Assembly: GCF_009796765.1 (NCBI RefSeq)
Contig: NZ_CP047023.1
Location: 3,641,501 to 3,705,500 of the forward strand
Direction: 5' to 3'
Source: Paraglaciecola sp. L3A3
Lineage (GTDB): Bacteria; Pseudomonadota; Gammaproteobacteria; Enterobacterales; Alteromonadaceae
Length of the DNA: 64,000 nt
In this document: one piece after another, positions 29,620-39,628 of the stretch
How positions within the stretch are numbered: position 1 is the stretch's first letter
Layout of the letters: each line of letters begins with the position of its first letter
Program-made: the position numbers and the translations under genes
The notes under the pieces: generated by a model
Told to the model about the DNA's origin: nothing
The model's database searches: none
The model's input: the letters and a program-made list of their open reading frames with translations, nothing else

Positions 29620-30357
29620 TCAACTTACCTGCTCACCTGTTTTACCAAATCTTCGTTGACGGTGATTAAAATCATTCACAGCATCTTGGAATGTTTGTTC
29701 ATTAAAATCAGGCCAATAAATATCAGAAAAATACAACTCTGCATACGCAAGCTGCCACAACAAAAAATTACTGATACGTTGCTCACCACCGGTTCTTATT
29801 AACAAATCAACAACAGGTAGATCAGCGGCACAAGTTTGCTCAGTAAACAGTTCTTCAGTTATTTCGGCTGTTGTTAATTCACCAGACTTGACTTTATCTG
29901 CAAGTGTTTTCGCCGCATTTACTATGTCCCAGCGACCACCATAATTAGCGGCTATGTTTAAAGTTAAACCCGTATTATTTTTTGTTAATTCTTCAGCATC
30001 ATGTACTTTTTTTATTAATTTGCTATCGAACCGACTGGTATCGCCAATCACCCGTAACTTGACATTATTTTTATGTAGTTTCTTAACTTCGCTGCCTAAA
30101 ACCAATTTAAACAGCTCCATTAATACACCGACTTCATCCACAGGACGATTCCAGTTTTCGCTACTAAAAGCAAATAAAGTTAAGGCTTTAACCTTACTTT
30201 TTAAGGCATAAGACACAGCCGCACGAACCGCTTTAACACCAGCTTTATGGCCAAATGTACGGATTTTGCCTTTTTCCTTTGCCCATCTGCCATTGCCGTC
30301 CATAATAATAGCGACATGTTCAGGCACTTGACTGTGTATATTATTCAGTGACTTCAT
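29620..30357 (-). CDS. uppS: Undecaprenyl diphosphate synthase
   Basis: Condenses farnesyl diphosphate with eight isopentenyl units to make the C55 carrier lipid of cell-wall synthesis. 245 residues. The catalytic start is [15 protein letters not shown] with the Mg2+ Asp, then HKAGVKAVR. The [15 protein letters not shown] and AYAELYF blocks near the end are those of cis-prenyltransferases. It is 18 bp from frr. Confidence 0.97.
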   Translation of the reverse strand: MKSLNNIHSQVPEHVAIIMDGNGRWAKEKGKIRTFGHKAGVKAVRAAVSYALKSKVKALTLFAFSSENWNRPVDEVGVLMELFKLVLGSEVKKLHKNNVKLRVIGDTSRFDSKLIKKVHDAEELTKNNTGLTLNIAANYGGRWDIVNAAKTLADKVKSGELTTAEITEELFTEQTCAADLPVVDLLIRTGGEQRISNFLLWQLAYAELYFSDIYWPDFNEQTFQDAVNDFNHRQRRFGKTGEQVS

Positions 30358-30375
30358 TCTTGTCGGTAGACCTAG

Positions 30376-30933
30376 TTAAACTTCCATTAAATCTTTTTCT
30401 TTGATAACAAGTATATCGTCTACTTGCTTAACAAATGTATCGGTAAGCTTTTGAATTGACTCTTCGCCACGACGACTATCGTCTTCACTGATTTCTTTTT
30501 CTTTCAGTAGTTCTTTAATATCACCATTTGCGTCACGGCGGATATTACGTATTGCGACTTTACCTTGTTCAGCCTCAGCTCTAACTACACGAATAAGATC
30601 TTTACGACGTTCTTCTGTTAAAGCAGGCATAGGAATACGCATCACAGAACCCGCACTCATAGGGTTTAAGCCCAAATCAGACTGCATAATGGCTTTTTCT
30701 ACTGCCTGAGCTGCGCTTTTATCAAACACTGTTAATGCCAAAGTACGAGAATCTTCAGCAATAATATTAGCTAGCTGTTTTAAAGGAGTATCGGTTCCAT
30801 AATAAGGCACCATAATACTATCTAATAAACTAGGGTGTGCACGACCTGTACGGATTTTTGAAAGTTGTCCTTTTAATGCAATTACACTTTTTTCCATACG
30901 CTGACGCGCGTCATCATTAATTTCATCAATCAT
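30376..30933 (-). CDS. frr: Ribosome recycling factor
   Basis: Splits post-termination ribosomes together with EF-G. 185 residues, the standard length. It has the long three-helix-bundle domain ([55 protein letters not shown], shown here in part) and the small beta domain with [15 protein letters not shown]. It follows pyrH by 25 bp. Confidence 0.97.
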   Translation of the reverse strand: MIDEINDDARQRMEKSVIALKGQLSKIRTGRAHPSLLDSIMVPYYGTDTPLKQLANIIAEDSRTLALTVFDKSAAQAVEKAIMQSDLGLNPMSAGSVMRIPMPALTEERRKDLIRVVRAEAEQGKVAIRNIRRDANGDIKELLKEKEISEDDSRRGEESIQKLTDTFVKQVDDILVIKEKDLMEV

Positions 30934-30958
30934 TAGTTATTCCTACTGTCTAAACTAT

Positions 30959-31690
30959 TTATTCTGAATGGCTGATTAGCGTGCCATCATCTTCGCCCAT
31001 CACTACAGCTTTTAAACAGCCAGGTTTATTCATATTGAATACACGAATGGGTAAACTATGGTCTCTAGCTAAGGTAAATGCCGCCAAATCCATTACTTTT
31101 AATTCTTTATCTAACACTTCGTTATAAGAAAGCGTTTTATATAATTTTGCTTCAGGGTTCTTAGCAGGGTCATCATCATACACACCATCAACTTTAGTGC
31201 CTTTTAGAACGGCATCCGCTTCTATTTCAATACCTCTTAAGCACGCAGCTGAATCAGTGGTAAAGAATGGATTACCTGTACCAGCAGAAAAGATAACGAC
31301 CCGACCTGATTTCAACAAGCTAATTGCTTCAGCCCAGTTATAAGCATCGCAAACACCGTTTAAAGGAATAGCAGACATCATACGCGCATTGACAAAAGCT
31401 CTATGCAATGCATCTCTCATAGCTAAACCGTTCATAACTGTGGCTAACATACCCATATGGTCGCCAACAACTCGATTCATACCGGCTTTGGCTAACCCTT
31501 CACCGCGGAATAAGTTGCCACCACCTATAACCAAGCCCACTTCAACTCCCATTTCGACTAATTCTTTAATCTCTTGGGCCATACGGTCTAACACTTTGGG
31601 GTCAATGCCGAAGCCTTCCTCTCCCATTAGTGCTTCACCACTTAATTTTAATAAGATTCTTCGATAAGTAGACTTAGGTACTGTACTCAT
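30959..31690 (-). CDS. pyrH: UMP kinase
   Basis: Phosphorylates UMP to UDP; the bacterial hexameric enzyme, regulated by GTP and UTP. 243 residues of the amino-acid-kinase fold. Visible motifs: [32 protein letters not shown], and [17 protein letters not shown] terminator lies between tsf and this gene, so pyrH-frr probably has its own promoter in the 196-bp gap. Confidence 0.97.
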   Translation of the reverse strand: MSTVPKSTYRRILLKLSGEALMGEEGFGIDPKVLDRMAQEIKELVEMGVEVGLVIGGGNLFRGEGLAKAGMNRVVGDHMGMLATVMNGLAMRDALHRAFVNARMMSAIPLNGVCDAYNWAEAISLLKSGRVVIFSAGTGNPFFTTDSAACLRGIEIEADAVLKGTKVDGVYDDDPAKNPEAKLYKTLSYNEVLDKELKVMDLAAFTLARDHSLPIRVFNMNKPGCLKAVVMGEDDGTLISHSE

Positions 31691-31759
31691 AGATTAGCAT
31701 TTCCTTACAATGAAAAAGGCGACGAAATTGTAGGACGCAATGACCTACTTTACACATAT

Positions 31760-31785
31760 AAAAAAGCACCTCTAATTGAGGTGCC
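31760..31785 (-). terminator. Rho-independent terminator after tsf
   Basis: On the minus strand the stem GCACCTC / GAGGTGC with a five-base loop AATTA is followed by six T. It lies 100 bases beyond the tsf stop and separates rpsB-tsf from pyrH. Confidence 0.88.
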
Positions 31786-31886
31786 AGTATTATACCCAAA
31801 CAACTTGAAAATGCATGTTTCATGCAAGAATTAAAAGAATTTAGGTAATCACAGTTAGCGCTTAAATAATTTAAGCGTAAAACCGC

Positions 31887-32759
31887 TTATTTTTTAGCCG
31901 CAGCCATTTGTGCAGCAACTTCAGCAGCGAAGTCTTCTTCTTTCTTCTCGATACCTTCACCAACTTCAAAACGTACAAAGTTAATTACATCAGCACCTTT
32001 AGACTTAAGTAAGTCTGCCACTAACATAGAAGGATCTTTAATGAATGGTTGACCAGTCAAGCTGATTTCGCCGGTGAATTTCTTCATACGGCCAACAACC
32101 ATTTTTTCTGCAATTTCTGCAGGCTTGCCAGATTGAACAGCAATATCAAGTTGAATTTCTTTTTCTTTTGCTACAACTTCAGCTGGCACATCTTCAGGTT
32201 TAACGAACTGAGGGCTTGCTGCCGCTATATGCATAGCGATATCTTTAGCCAACTCTTCATCACCACCTTGAAGGATTGCAATAACACCAATACGAGCACC
32301 GTGTACATATGCGCCTAGGTTATCACCTTCAACACTCACTACACGACGTGGGCTGATGTTTTCACCGATTTTAGCCACAAGAGTGTCACGTAAATCACTT
32401 ACTACAACGCCATCGATTTCGCTAGCGTTTAAGGCTTCTATGTCATTGATTTTGTTTGCTGAAGCAACTTCAATCAATTGAGAACCAAACTTAACAAAAC
32501 CTTCGTCACGTGCTACAAAATCTGTTTCACTGTTTAATTCGATCATAGTTGCTACACCGTTAGCAACTTTAGTCAAAATCACACCTTCAGCGGCAATACG
32601 GCCCGCTTTTTTGGCTGCTTTAGCTTGACCATTTTTACGCATATTCTCGATTGCAAGCTCGATATCACCATCGGTTTCTACCAATGCTTTTTTACAATCA
32701 AGCATGCCTGCGGCTGTACGCTCGCGTAATTCTTTAACTAGGGCTGCAGTCACTGCCAT
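31887..32759 (-). CDS. tsf: Elongation factor Ts
   Basis: Nucleotide exchange factor of EF-Tu. 290 residues. The N-terminal UBA-like domain ([19 protein letters not shown]), the core with [12 protein letters not shown], and the C-terminal module are all present. Spacing to rpsB is 125 bp with a hairpin in between, which can set the ratio of S2 to EF-Ts. Confidence 0.97.
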   Translation of the reverse strand: MAVTAALVKELRERTAAGMLDCKKALVETDGDIELAIENMRKNGQAKAAKKAGRIAAEGVILTKVANGVATMIELNSETDFVARDEGFVKFGSQLIEVASANKINDIEALNASEIDGVVVSDLRDTLVAKIGENISPRRVVSVEGDNLGAYVHGARIGVIAILQGGDEELAKDIAMHIAAASPQFVKPEDVPAEVVAKEKEIQLDIAVQSGKPAEIAEKMVVGRMKKFTGEISLTGQPFIKDPSMLVADLLKSKGADVINFVRFEVGEGIEKKEEDFAAEVAAQMAAAKK

Positions 32760-32796
32760 TTTCGTTTCCTCAGCAAATTATTCATTTTAACATTTA

Positions 32797-32822
32797 AAAA
32801 CAGGGACGACCGCCCCTGTTTT
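32797..32822 (-). terminator. Hairpin between rpsB and tsf (attenuator or partial terminator)
   Basis: AAAACAGGG pairs with CCCTGTTTT across an eight-base loop. On the minus strand a T run forms the end of the stem. It resembles the intercistronic terminator known between rpsB and tsf in E. coli, where part of transcription reads through. Confidence 0.7.
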
Positions 32823-32884
32823 ATTTTTCGACAATAAACCGAAGTCTAAAAATTAAAATTTAGACTTGGCTAAAAGCTGGTTGC

Positions 32885-33616
32885 TTATTCAGCAGCTTCT
32901 ACGAACTCGCCTTTTTCAGCTGGTACTTCGTTAGACTGATTACGACCTTCAGTAACAGCATCAGCTGCAGCATTCAAATAAAGTTGAATGGCGCGGATTG
33001 CATCATCGTTACCAGGTACGATGTAATCAACACCATCTGGATTTGAGTTAGTATCAACAATAGAAACTACTGGAATACCAAGGTTGCCGGCTTCAGTAAT
33101 TGCGATATGTTCGTGGTCAGCATCAACAACAAACAACACATCAGGCAAACCGCCCATGTTTTTGATCCCGCCTAAGCTAGTCTCAAGTTTAGTCATTTCG
33201 CGCTGAAGCATTAACACTTCTTTCTTAGTTAATTTTTCAAACGTACCGTCTTGACTTTGTTGCTCAAGATCTTTTAAACGTTTGATTGACTGACGAACTG
33301 TTTTCCAGTTAGTCAACATTCCGCCTAACCAGCGTTTGTTAACATAGAACTGGTCACATTTATCAGCAGCTTCTTTAACTGCATCACTTGCAGCTCTTTT
33401 TGTTCCAACAAAAAGTACTTTACCTTTCTTAGCAGCAACGCCACCAACAAAGTTCAAAGCTTCGTTGAACATAGGAACTGTTTTTTCAAGATTGATGATA
33501 TGAACTTTATTACGTGAGCCAAAAATGAAAGGTTTCATTTTTGGATTCCAGTAACGAGTTTGGTGTCCGAAGTGTACGCCTGCCTGAAGCATGTCGCGCA
33601 TAGATACATTTGCCAT
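32885..33616 (-). CDS. rpsB: 30S ribosomal protein S2
   Basis: Last-binding protein of the small subunit. 243 residues, starting [20 protein letters not shown] after a short MANVS. It includes the [15 protein letters not shown] and [25 protein letters not shown] signature segments (quoted in part). Transcribed with tsf from the promoter at 33819-33847; the 200-base leader is long enough to hold an S2 autoregulatory RNA, as in E. coli, though I cannot prove its fold. Confidence 0.98.
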   Translation of the reverse strand: MANVSMRDMLQAGVHFGHQTRYWNPKMKPFIFGSRNKVHIINLEKTVPMFNEALNFVGGVAAKKGKVLFVGTKRAASDAVKEAADKCDQFYVNKRWLGGMLTNWKTVRQSIKRLKDLEQQSQDGTFEKLTKKEVLMLQREMTKLETSLGGIKNMGGLPDVLFVVDADHEHIAITEAGNLGIPVVSIVDTNSNPDGVDYIVPGNDDAIRAIQLYLNAAADAVTEGRNQSNEVPAEKGEFVEAAE

Positions 33617-33818
33617 TATATAGATTCCTCAATATGGGGTTAGGCCTCCATACATCCCAGTTTTCGATCCACCCAGAAGCTCTTGATAGTTATAAAAGAA
33701 TTTCTGTGCAGACACCCCGAAAAATGTGTCGATGTATGTGTGTTATTTATGCTAATTAATCTTAGCTACGTTCGCGATATTTAATAATGCATTACCACCA
33801 TTAAATTCAGCGGTGCGC

Positions 33819-33847
33819 TTTATAGCATGCAAAGCTAATTTATACAA
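33819..33847 (-). promoter_or_regulatory. Sigma-70 promoter of rpsB with GC-rich discriminator
   Basis: On the minus strand TTGTAT (33842-33847) and TATAAA (33819-33824) are separated by exactly 17 bases. GCGCACCGC follows the -10. A GC-rich discriminator is typical of promoters shut down by ppGpp, which suits a ribosomal protein gene. Confidence 0.65.
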
Positions 33848-33943
33848 GCCTACAGCCACATTTAACATCAAAGACCTATACAAGGAACCGACGAAAAGTT
33901 AATATAATGCACTAATAAAGTTCTCGTTAAATAGGATAAAATA

Positions 33944-34735
33944 TTGTCTGCCACTATTAAAACCCCAGCTGAAATTGAAAAAATGCGTATTGCTGGACGT
34001 CTTGCCGCCGATGTTTTACAAATGATAGGTGAACACGTCAAAAAAGGGATCACTACTAATGAGCTTGATAAAATATGCCACGATTACATTGTAAACGTGC
34101 AAAAATGTATCCCTGCTCCATTAAATTACGGTAATCCACCTTTTCCAAAATCAATCTGTACTTCAGTCAATCATGTTATTTGTCATGGCATTCCAGCTGA
34201 CAAAAAACTTAAAGATGGTGACTCGGTCAATATAGATGTCACTGTCATTGCAGACGGATATCACGGCGATACCTCTAAAATGTTTGTGGTGGGAAAACCT
34301 TCTATTTTATCTGAGCGTTTAATCAAAATAACTCAAGAGTGTTTGTATTTAGGTATAAAAATGGTTAAACCGGGCGCTAGATTAGGCGACATTGGCCATG
34401 CAATACAACAGTACGCTGAGAATAATAACTATTCAGTTGTTCGAGAATATTGTGGTCACGGCATTGGTGCAAACTTCCATGAAGAACCTCAAGTAGTGCA
34501 TTACGGTAAACCTAATACAGGTGAAACCTTGCAAGCCGGTATGTGTTTTACCATAGAACCTATGATTAACGCTGGAAAACGTTATTCGAAAGTATTACCT
34601 GACCAATGGACAGTTGTGACTAAAGACCGCAGCCTAAGTGCACAATGGGAACATACTTTATTAGTCACTGAAACTGGAGTAGAAATTTTAACTCTACGTG
34701 ATGATGAAACGATTGAGCGCATCATCAATCATTAA
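33944..34735 (+). CDS. map: Methionine aminopeptidase, type I
   Basis: Removes the initiator methionine from new proteins. 263 residues. The five metal ligands are visible: Asp in NIDVTVIADGYHGDTSKM (two), His in GHGIGANFHEEP, Glu in FTIEPMIN and Glu near WEHTLLVTETG. The start codon is TTG at 33944, with AGGAT seven bases upstream; there is no better ATG before the conserved region. Divergent from rpsB, as in E. coli. Followed by a strong terminator before glnD. Confidence 0.96.
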   Translation: MSATIKTPAEIEKMRIAGRLAADVLQMIGEHVKKGITTNELDKICHDYIVNVQKCIPAPLNYGNPPFPKSICTSVNHVICHGIPADKKLKDGDSVNIDVTVIADGYHGDTSKMFVVGKPSILSERLIKITQECLYLGIKMVKPGARLGDIGHAIQQYAENNNYSVVREYCGHGIGANFHEEPQVVHYGKPNTGETLQAGMCFTIEPMINAGKRYSKVLPDQWTVVTKDRSLSAQWEHTLLVTETGVEILTLRDDETIERIINH

Positions 34736-34760
34736 AGACTGATGTACACATTCTCCCTAT

Positions 34761-34797
34761 ATGTATCTTGATACTAAAGAACATCAAGATACATTTT
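34761..34797 (+). terminator. Rho-independent terminator after map
   Basis: A perfect 12-base stem ATGTATCTTGAT / ATCAAGATACAT with a ten-base loop, ending in four T. It lies 25 bases after the map stop and 50 bases before glnD. Confidence 0.8.
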
Positions 34798-34846
34798 CCA
34801 ATTTAGCTTTATCATCGTTACTACGCTTTAGCGTAAGGAATTTACA

Positions 34847-37462
34847 TTGTCTCTTCAAAGTCTGCTTAGCCAAATAAAATTAATTAATAACACCGATAAT
34901 ATTGCGGCTTATAAGGCTATCGTAGCCAATAGTTATGAGTGGCTAGACACCGAGTTTGGCCATAGTGAAATAGAAGGATTAGTAGAAGGAAGAGCCTTAT
35001 TCATTGATAGCTTGCTGCAACACATTTGGCAATTAATGGGCCTTCACAACCAAAAGAAATTAGCTCTGGTAGCTGTTGGAGGATACGGTAGAGGACAACT
35101 TCAACCTTATTCAGATATTGACTTGTTAATACTCAGTAATAAGTCCCTAGCAAAAACACAACAAGACACTATAGGTCAATTTATCACTTTATTGTGGGAC
35201 ATTGGACTGGATATAGGCCAATCAGTACGTACCATAAAAGAAACCGTTCAACATGCCAAACAAGATGTCACCATAGCCACTAATTTAGTTGAGGCTAGGT
35301 TATTGATTGGTAGTGAATCGACCTTTATTGATCTTAACAATAAATTGCAGGGTAGAAATTACTGGAGTAGCAAAGATTTTTTTATCGCTAAATACGATGA
35401 GCAAGTCGTGCGTCATGCTAAATGTAAAGGCACCTCTTACAACTTAGAGCCTAACGTTAAAGAAAACCCAGGTTGTTTACGAGATATTCAAACTATTGGC
35501 TGGGTGGCTAAAAAACACTTTCAAGCAATGGATGGCAGCGAATTAGTAGAAGCTAACTATTTTACAGAACAAGAATTTGAAGAACTAATAGAATGTAGAA
35601 ATGCCCTTTGGAAAATTCGCTTTGCATTACACCTTGTAGCAGGGCGCAGTGAAAACCGTTTATTATTTGACTACCAACAAGATGTGGCCAGCAAATTAGG
35701 TTATGGCGAAGATAGCAAAGACTGTGTTGAACAGATGATGAAAGCCTTTTTCAGAACAGTTCGTCGTATTAGCGAGCTAAACGAAATGTTGTTACAAAGA
35801 TTTCGTCAAGATATTCTAGCAATCAAAGTCAAACATGATGCCAATATAGACCAAAACTTTGAACTATTGGATGGGTTAATTTCACCTAAACATGGCAATG
35901 TATTTGCCACACCTGAAGATATTTTACGTTTTCTTCATGTGATTTCCGACACTCCAGCAACCGAAGGCTTACATTCCAATTGTTTAGGTTTATTACGTCA
36001 AGCCAGACGACAGTTTAGAAACCAATATTTTGCCGAAAGAGCCGAATGTCGAGAGTTATTTATGGACTTAATGCGCCATCCTAACTTTTTTGCCCTCGCT
36101 TGGAACATCATGCATAAACACGGCATATTACAAGCCTACATCCCCCAATGGGATCATATAGTCGGCATGATGCAATTTGACTTATTCCATGCTTACACAG
36201 TAGACGAGCATACTTACAGGTTAGTAAAAAACATTTATCATTATGGCTTGCCAGATAACACAGAGTTTCCTCGCTGTGGTCGTATAGTGAAAAGCCTCGA
36301 TAAACCTGAACTACTTTTTATCGCAGCAATTTTTCATGATATTGGCAAAGGTCGAAATGGCGATCATTCTAAACTAGGGGCTATCGACGCAGCAGCATTT
36401 TGTGCAACCCATGACATAAATGAAAAAGATGCAGAACTTATCCGTTGGTTAGTAGACAGCCATTTATTAATGTCGGTCATCGCCCAACGAAGAGATATTT
36501 ATGATCCAGAAGTGATTAATGAATTTGCGCATTTAGTTCGCACACACAATAACCTTAATCATTTATATGTGTTAACCCTAGCTGATATTCGTGCTACCAA
36601 TGACAATCTTTGGAATGATTGGAAAGCATCATTATTAAGAGAGTTATACCTGCTCACACAAAAGGCTTTAGAAAATGGTTTAGAATGTAAAGTTGCCCTG
36701 CAAGATAGAGTTCAAGAACATCAAGAGCATGCACGAAAAATGCTATTTAAAAGTGGTATGAACGATTCGCAAATTTCGCAATTTTGGCAACGTTTAAATG
36801 ACGATTATTTTGCTCGCTTTAAACCTGAACAAATTGCTTGGCATGCCAGCGTCATTTTAGCCTCGTATCCCATGACAGATGATTTTTTATTAGTTGGCAC
36901 CAGTGCAACCACCTCAAAAGCAGGGGCGGAGTTGATCGTGTATGGCAAAGACAGACCTAAAATGTTTTCTCAAATTGCCTCTGTGTTAGATAGCCGGAAT
37001 TGCACCATACATGATGCGCAAATCATGCATACTCATGATGGTTATATCTTTGATAGCTTTATTATTCTTGAGCAAAATGGCGACAGGATCAGTTCTACCT
37101 CTCGCTTAGACAGTTTAAAAGAAGCGGTTGAAACCCAATTAAATAAACCGGGTGAAAAACACAATAATAAACGGAAAATGTCGCGGCAGATGAAACAGCT
37201 AGATGTGCAAACTAAAGTACGTTTTTATCCCAGTCAAACTAAGGGAACAATAGTTGAATTAGAAGCACTAGATGCACCTGGGTTATTAGCTAAAATCAGT
37301 GAACAATTTGTCGAATTAAACTTTAAATTACATATGGCAAAAATATCTACCATAGGTGAAAGAGCAGAAGATTTGTTTATTATTAGTAATCAGAATGACG
37401 AACCACTGAGCCAATCTGAACAGGTTGAATTGAAAAAACGCTTAAGTGAAAATTTAGATTAA
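34847..37462 (+). CDS. glnD: Bifunctional uridylyltransferase/uridylyl-removing enzyme (PII)
   Basis: Senses glutamine and uridylylates or de-uridylylates PII proteins. 871 residues (E. coli 890). Nucleotidyltransferase domain with GGYGRGQLQPYSDIDLLIL at 78-96 (D90, D92). An HD domain for the removing activity holds HDIGKGRNGDHS around residue 500. Two C-terminal ACT domains bind glutamine (LIVYGKDRPKMFSQI; VELEALDAPGLLAKI). The start is TTG at 34847 with AAGGA seven bases upstream. E. coli has dapD next; here the next conserved gene is lysC on the other strand. Confidence 0.96.
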   Translation: MSLQSLLSQIKLINNTDNIAAYKAIVANSYEWLDTEFGHSEIEGLVEGRALFIDSLLQHIWQLMGLHNQKKLALVAVGGYGRGQLQPYSDIDLLILSNKSLAKTQQDTIGQFITLLWDIGLDIGQSVRTIKETVQHAKQDVTIATNLVEARLLIGSESTFIDLNNKLQGRNYWSSKDFFIAKYDEQVVRHAKCKGTSYNLEPNVKENPGCLRDIQTIGWVAKKHFQAMDGSELVEANYFTEQEFEELIECRNALWKIRFALHLVAGRSENRLLFDYQQDVASKLGYGEDSKDCVEQMMKAFFRTVRRISELNEMLLQRFRQDILAIKVKHDANIDQNFELLDGLISPKHGNVFATPEDILRFLHVISDTPATEGLHSNCLGLLRQARRQFRNQYFAERAECRELFMDLMRHPNFFALAWNIMHKHGILQAYIPQWDHIVGMMQFDLFHAYTVDEHTYRLVKNIYHYGLPDNTEFPRCGRIVKSLDKPELLFIAAIFHDIGKGRNGDHSKLGAIDAAAFCATHDINEKDAELIRWLVDSHLLMSVIAQRRDIYDPEVINEFAHLVRTHNNLNHLYVLTLADIRATNDNLWNDWKASLLRELYLLTQKALENGLECKVALQDRVQEHQEHARKMLFKSGMNDSQISQFWQRLNDDYFARFKPEQIAWHASVILASYPMTDDFLLVGTSATTSKAGAELIVYGKDRPKMFSQIASVLDSRNCTIHDAQIMHTHDGYIFDSFIILEQNGDRISSTSRLDSLKEAVETQLNKPGEKHNNKRKMSRQMKQLDVQTKVRFYPSQTKGTIVELEALDAPGLLAKISEQFVELNFKLHMAKISTIGERAEDLFIISNQNDEPLSQSEQVELKKRLSENLD

Positions 37463-37522
37463 TATTGACAGGAAATAGCAGCTAATTTGACGATATATTC
37501 ACCTAAAGTAGGATCCATCAAG

Positions 37523-37756
37523 TTAGCTGTCTTCTTCATGTAAAACCAGTGACACCAATTTATGCACTATAGGAGAGATCATAAAGATGGTGGGAAACGC
37601 CACTGCAAAAGCAAAACTCCAAGCTTTAAGCCAAATTGCGACTATATTTGGCACCAAACCTACATTAAAAATACTGATCACCAAAGACATAATACATGAC
37701 ATCAAAAATGACATAAAAAATGAAAAAACCAACTTGTGATGTTTACGAGGGATCAT
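37523..37756 (-). CDS. DUF2798 family small membrane protein
   Basis: 77 residues with two hydrophobic helices, about 10-32 and 42-66, joined by the FNVGLVPNIVAIWLKAW loop. This layout and the SFFMSFLMSCIMSLVISIFN run are typical of DUF2798 proteins, whose function is unknown. It begins MIPRKHHKLVF, with a positively charged N-terminus. It ends 60 bp from the convergent glnD stop. Confidence 0.83.
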   Translation of the reverse strand: MIPRKHHKLVFSFFMSFLMSCIMSLVISIFNVGLVPNIVAIWLKAWSFAFAVAFPTIFMISPIVHKLVSLVLHEEDS

Positions 37757-37836
37757 CTAAAAGTTTCGCCTAATATTATTTCGATAAATCAACAAAAGTA
37801 ACGCACCTGTTGATAGACAAAGTGGCGATTAGAGAC

Positions 37837-38019
37837 CTAACGGTTGGCCTCTAACCAAGCTTGGATAACCCGTGCCACTCTTTCACTGTCACCTTCGGCA
37901 TAGGTCATTAATAACCTAGCCATACCTTTTTTTGCTTTTACTTTAGGCTGTTGCCGGGTAAATAATTTTTGTAAAGGAGATTGATAAATGCCACTTTTGT
38001 TTTGAGCTTTATTTACCAT
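37837..38019 (-). CDS. Small conserved-looking hypothetical protein
   Basis: 60 residues from ATG at 38019 (a GTG precedes it directly). I do not recognise it with confidence. The first half is basic and probably unstructured (PLQKLFTRQQPKVKAKKG). The second half is a compact helical module, MARLLMTYAEGDSERVARVI followed by QAWLEANR. The RVARVIQAWL pattern recalls the C-terminal tail of the flagellar M-ring protein FliF, but the match is short and may be chance. It lies only 12 bp downstream of lysC and so is likely on the same message. Confidence 0.6.
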   Translation of the reverse strand: MVNKAQNKSGIYQSPLQKLFTRQQPKVKAKKGMARLLMTYAEGDSERVARVIQAWLEANR

Positions 38020-38031
38020 CACCTTATTTCT

Positions 38032-39405
38032 TTATTCAAATAACGCTTTATGAAGCGACGTCACCACATCATTACTTGCACTGGCGTTAACCAACAAAGA
38101 TAAGTTATGTGGATTAGCTCCATAACAAATCATGCGCAAGTTATATTCAGCAACGGCATCAAAAATACGATTAGAAACCCCTGCCTCACTATGCATATTA
38201 TTACCCACAACTGTGACTAAATCATAGTTATCTTCCACTAGCACATCACAAAACTGACTTAATTCTTCTAGAGTGGCCCGATTCAATTGTTCAACAACAG
38301 AATTTGCTGGATTATCTAAGGTGAAAGCGACAGAGATTTCTGAAGTGGTCACTAGGTCAACACTCAATTTATGTTTAGCTATAATAGTAAACACTTTTTG
38401 CAAGAAGCCTTGTGCATACATCATTTTTGGCGTTTTTACTGTCACCATAACTTGTTCTTTACGACGAGTTATAGCGCGATAAGCAGGCTCTGTTTCACAG
38501 TCTCTGACAATCCAGGTACCGCCTTTTTCAGGCTCACGACTTGAACCGACAAATACTTTAATATCTTGTCTTAATGCTGGTTCCATAGTGGCTGGGTGTA
38601 AAACTTTGGCGCCAAAGGTTGCCATTTCGGCCGCCTCTTCAAAGCTTAATTCAGGTAATGGTCTAGCTGCATCGGTAATCCGCGGATCTGTGGTATAAAC
38701 ACCAATAACATCAGTCCAAATTTCACAAGAAATGGCACCCAATGCTTCAGCTAATAACGCGGCAGTAAAGTCTGAACCACCGCGACCTAAGGTTGTTGTG
38801 TTACCTTGTTCATCGGAGCCAATAAAACCTTGAGTAACAAAAACAGTATTCACTAAACTAGGCAGCATGATCTGTTCAGCTGCAGCTTTAATCGCTTCTA
38901 GTTGTGGTGTGGCCTTGCCGAATTCACTGTCTGTTTTAAGCACATTGCGTACATCAAAGTTTTCAGCGTTAACATCGATTTGTTTCAGCACTGCACTAAA
39001 CAATAAAGATGACATTCTTTCGCCATGGGATAACAAGCTATCTTTTAAATCGGCACTGTGAATAATTTCTTCATGTAAAGCCAAATCAGTCAAAGACGCC
39101 AATAAAGACTCAAGTTTTTCAGCTACTTCTTCAGAGTTAGCTAACTCATTTAAAATGGCATACTGAATAGTTTTGATTTCTACTAATTTTTGCTTTATTT
39201 GATCTTTAGACATAGCCGTATGAGCAATATCAACCAACAAATTGGTGACTCCTGCTGAGGCACTGACTACCACAACTCGAGTATTAGGATTGTTTTTAAT
39301 AATATTCGCGCAGTTTTGCATAGCAGCAAAATTAGCGACACTTGTACCACCAAACTTAGCCACATTAAGGCTATTTAGTTCTATATTGCTCACAGTTTTT
39401 ATCAC
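38032..39405 (-). CDS. lysC: Lysine-sensitive aspartokinase III
   Basis: Phosphorylates aspartate, the entry step to lysine, methionine and threonine. 457 residues. It has the kinase signature NVAKFGGTSVANF, SHGERMSSLL, TTLGRGGSDFTAALLAEAL, and two C-terminal ACT domains (VMVTVKTPKMMYAQGF onward) that bind lysine. The annotated start is GTG at 39405; a second GTG twelve bases in is possible, as homologues start close to the AKFGG block. No lysine riboswitch fold was recognised in the 223-bp upstream region. A 60-residue ORF follows by 12 bp. Confidence 0.94.
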   Translation of the reverse strand: MIKTVSNIELNSLNVAKFGGTSVANFAAMQNCANIIKNNPNTRVVVVSASAGVTNLLVDIAHTAMSKDQIKQKLVEIKTIQYAILNELANSEEVAEKLESLLASLTDLALHEEIIHSADLKDSLLSHGERMSSLLFSAVLKQIDVNAENFDVRNVLKTDSEFGKATPQLEAIKAAAEQIMLPSLVNTVFVTQGFIGSDEQGNTTTLGRGGSDFTAALLAEALGAISCEIWTDVIGVYTTDPRITDAARPLPELSFEEAAEMATFGAKVLHPATMEPALRQDIKVFVGSSREPEKGGTWIVRDCETEPAYRAITRRKEQVMVTVKTPKMMYAQGFLQKVFTIIAKHKLSVDLVTTSEISVAFTLDNPANSVVEQLNRATLEELSQFCDVLVEDNYDLVTVVGNNMHSEAGVSNRIFDAVAEYNLRMICYGANPHNLSLLVNASASNDVVTSLHKALFE

Positions 39406-39628
39406 TCATAATCAACTACAAAAATTAGGCGGTAAAATAGCAGTTTTTTTGAATAATTTAAAAGTAATATTGTAACTAACTTCTACTATTTTGGAATAGA
39501 CTCGCCACTTTGAAATAGAGATTTTTAGAGTTGGCTATTCAGCTAAAGAAAGATTAAAGAATGTTAGATCTTAAACCCTCCATGTAATGAAGGGTTCTGT
39601 ATTAATGTTTAACGTCAAAAATGCAAAA

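Noticed and set aside
39406..39628. Search for a lysine riboswitch upstream of lysC
   Set aside because: The conserved core motifs of the L box were not recognised; the only hairpin, near 39572-39597, is imperfect.
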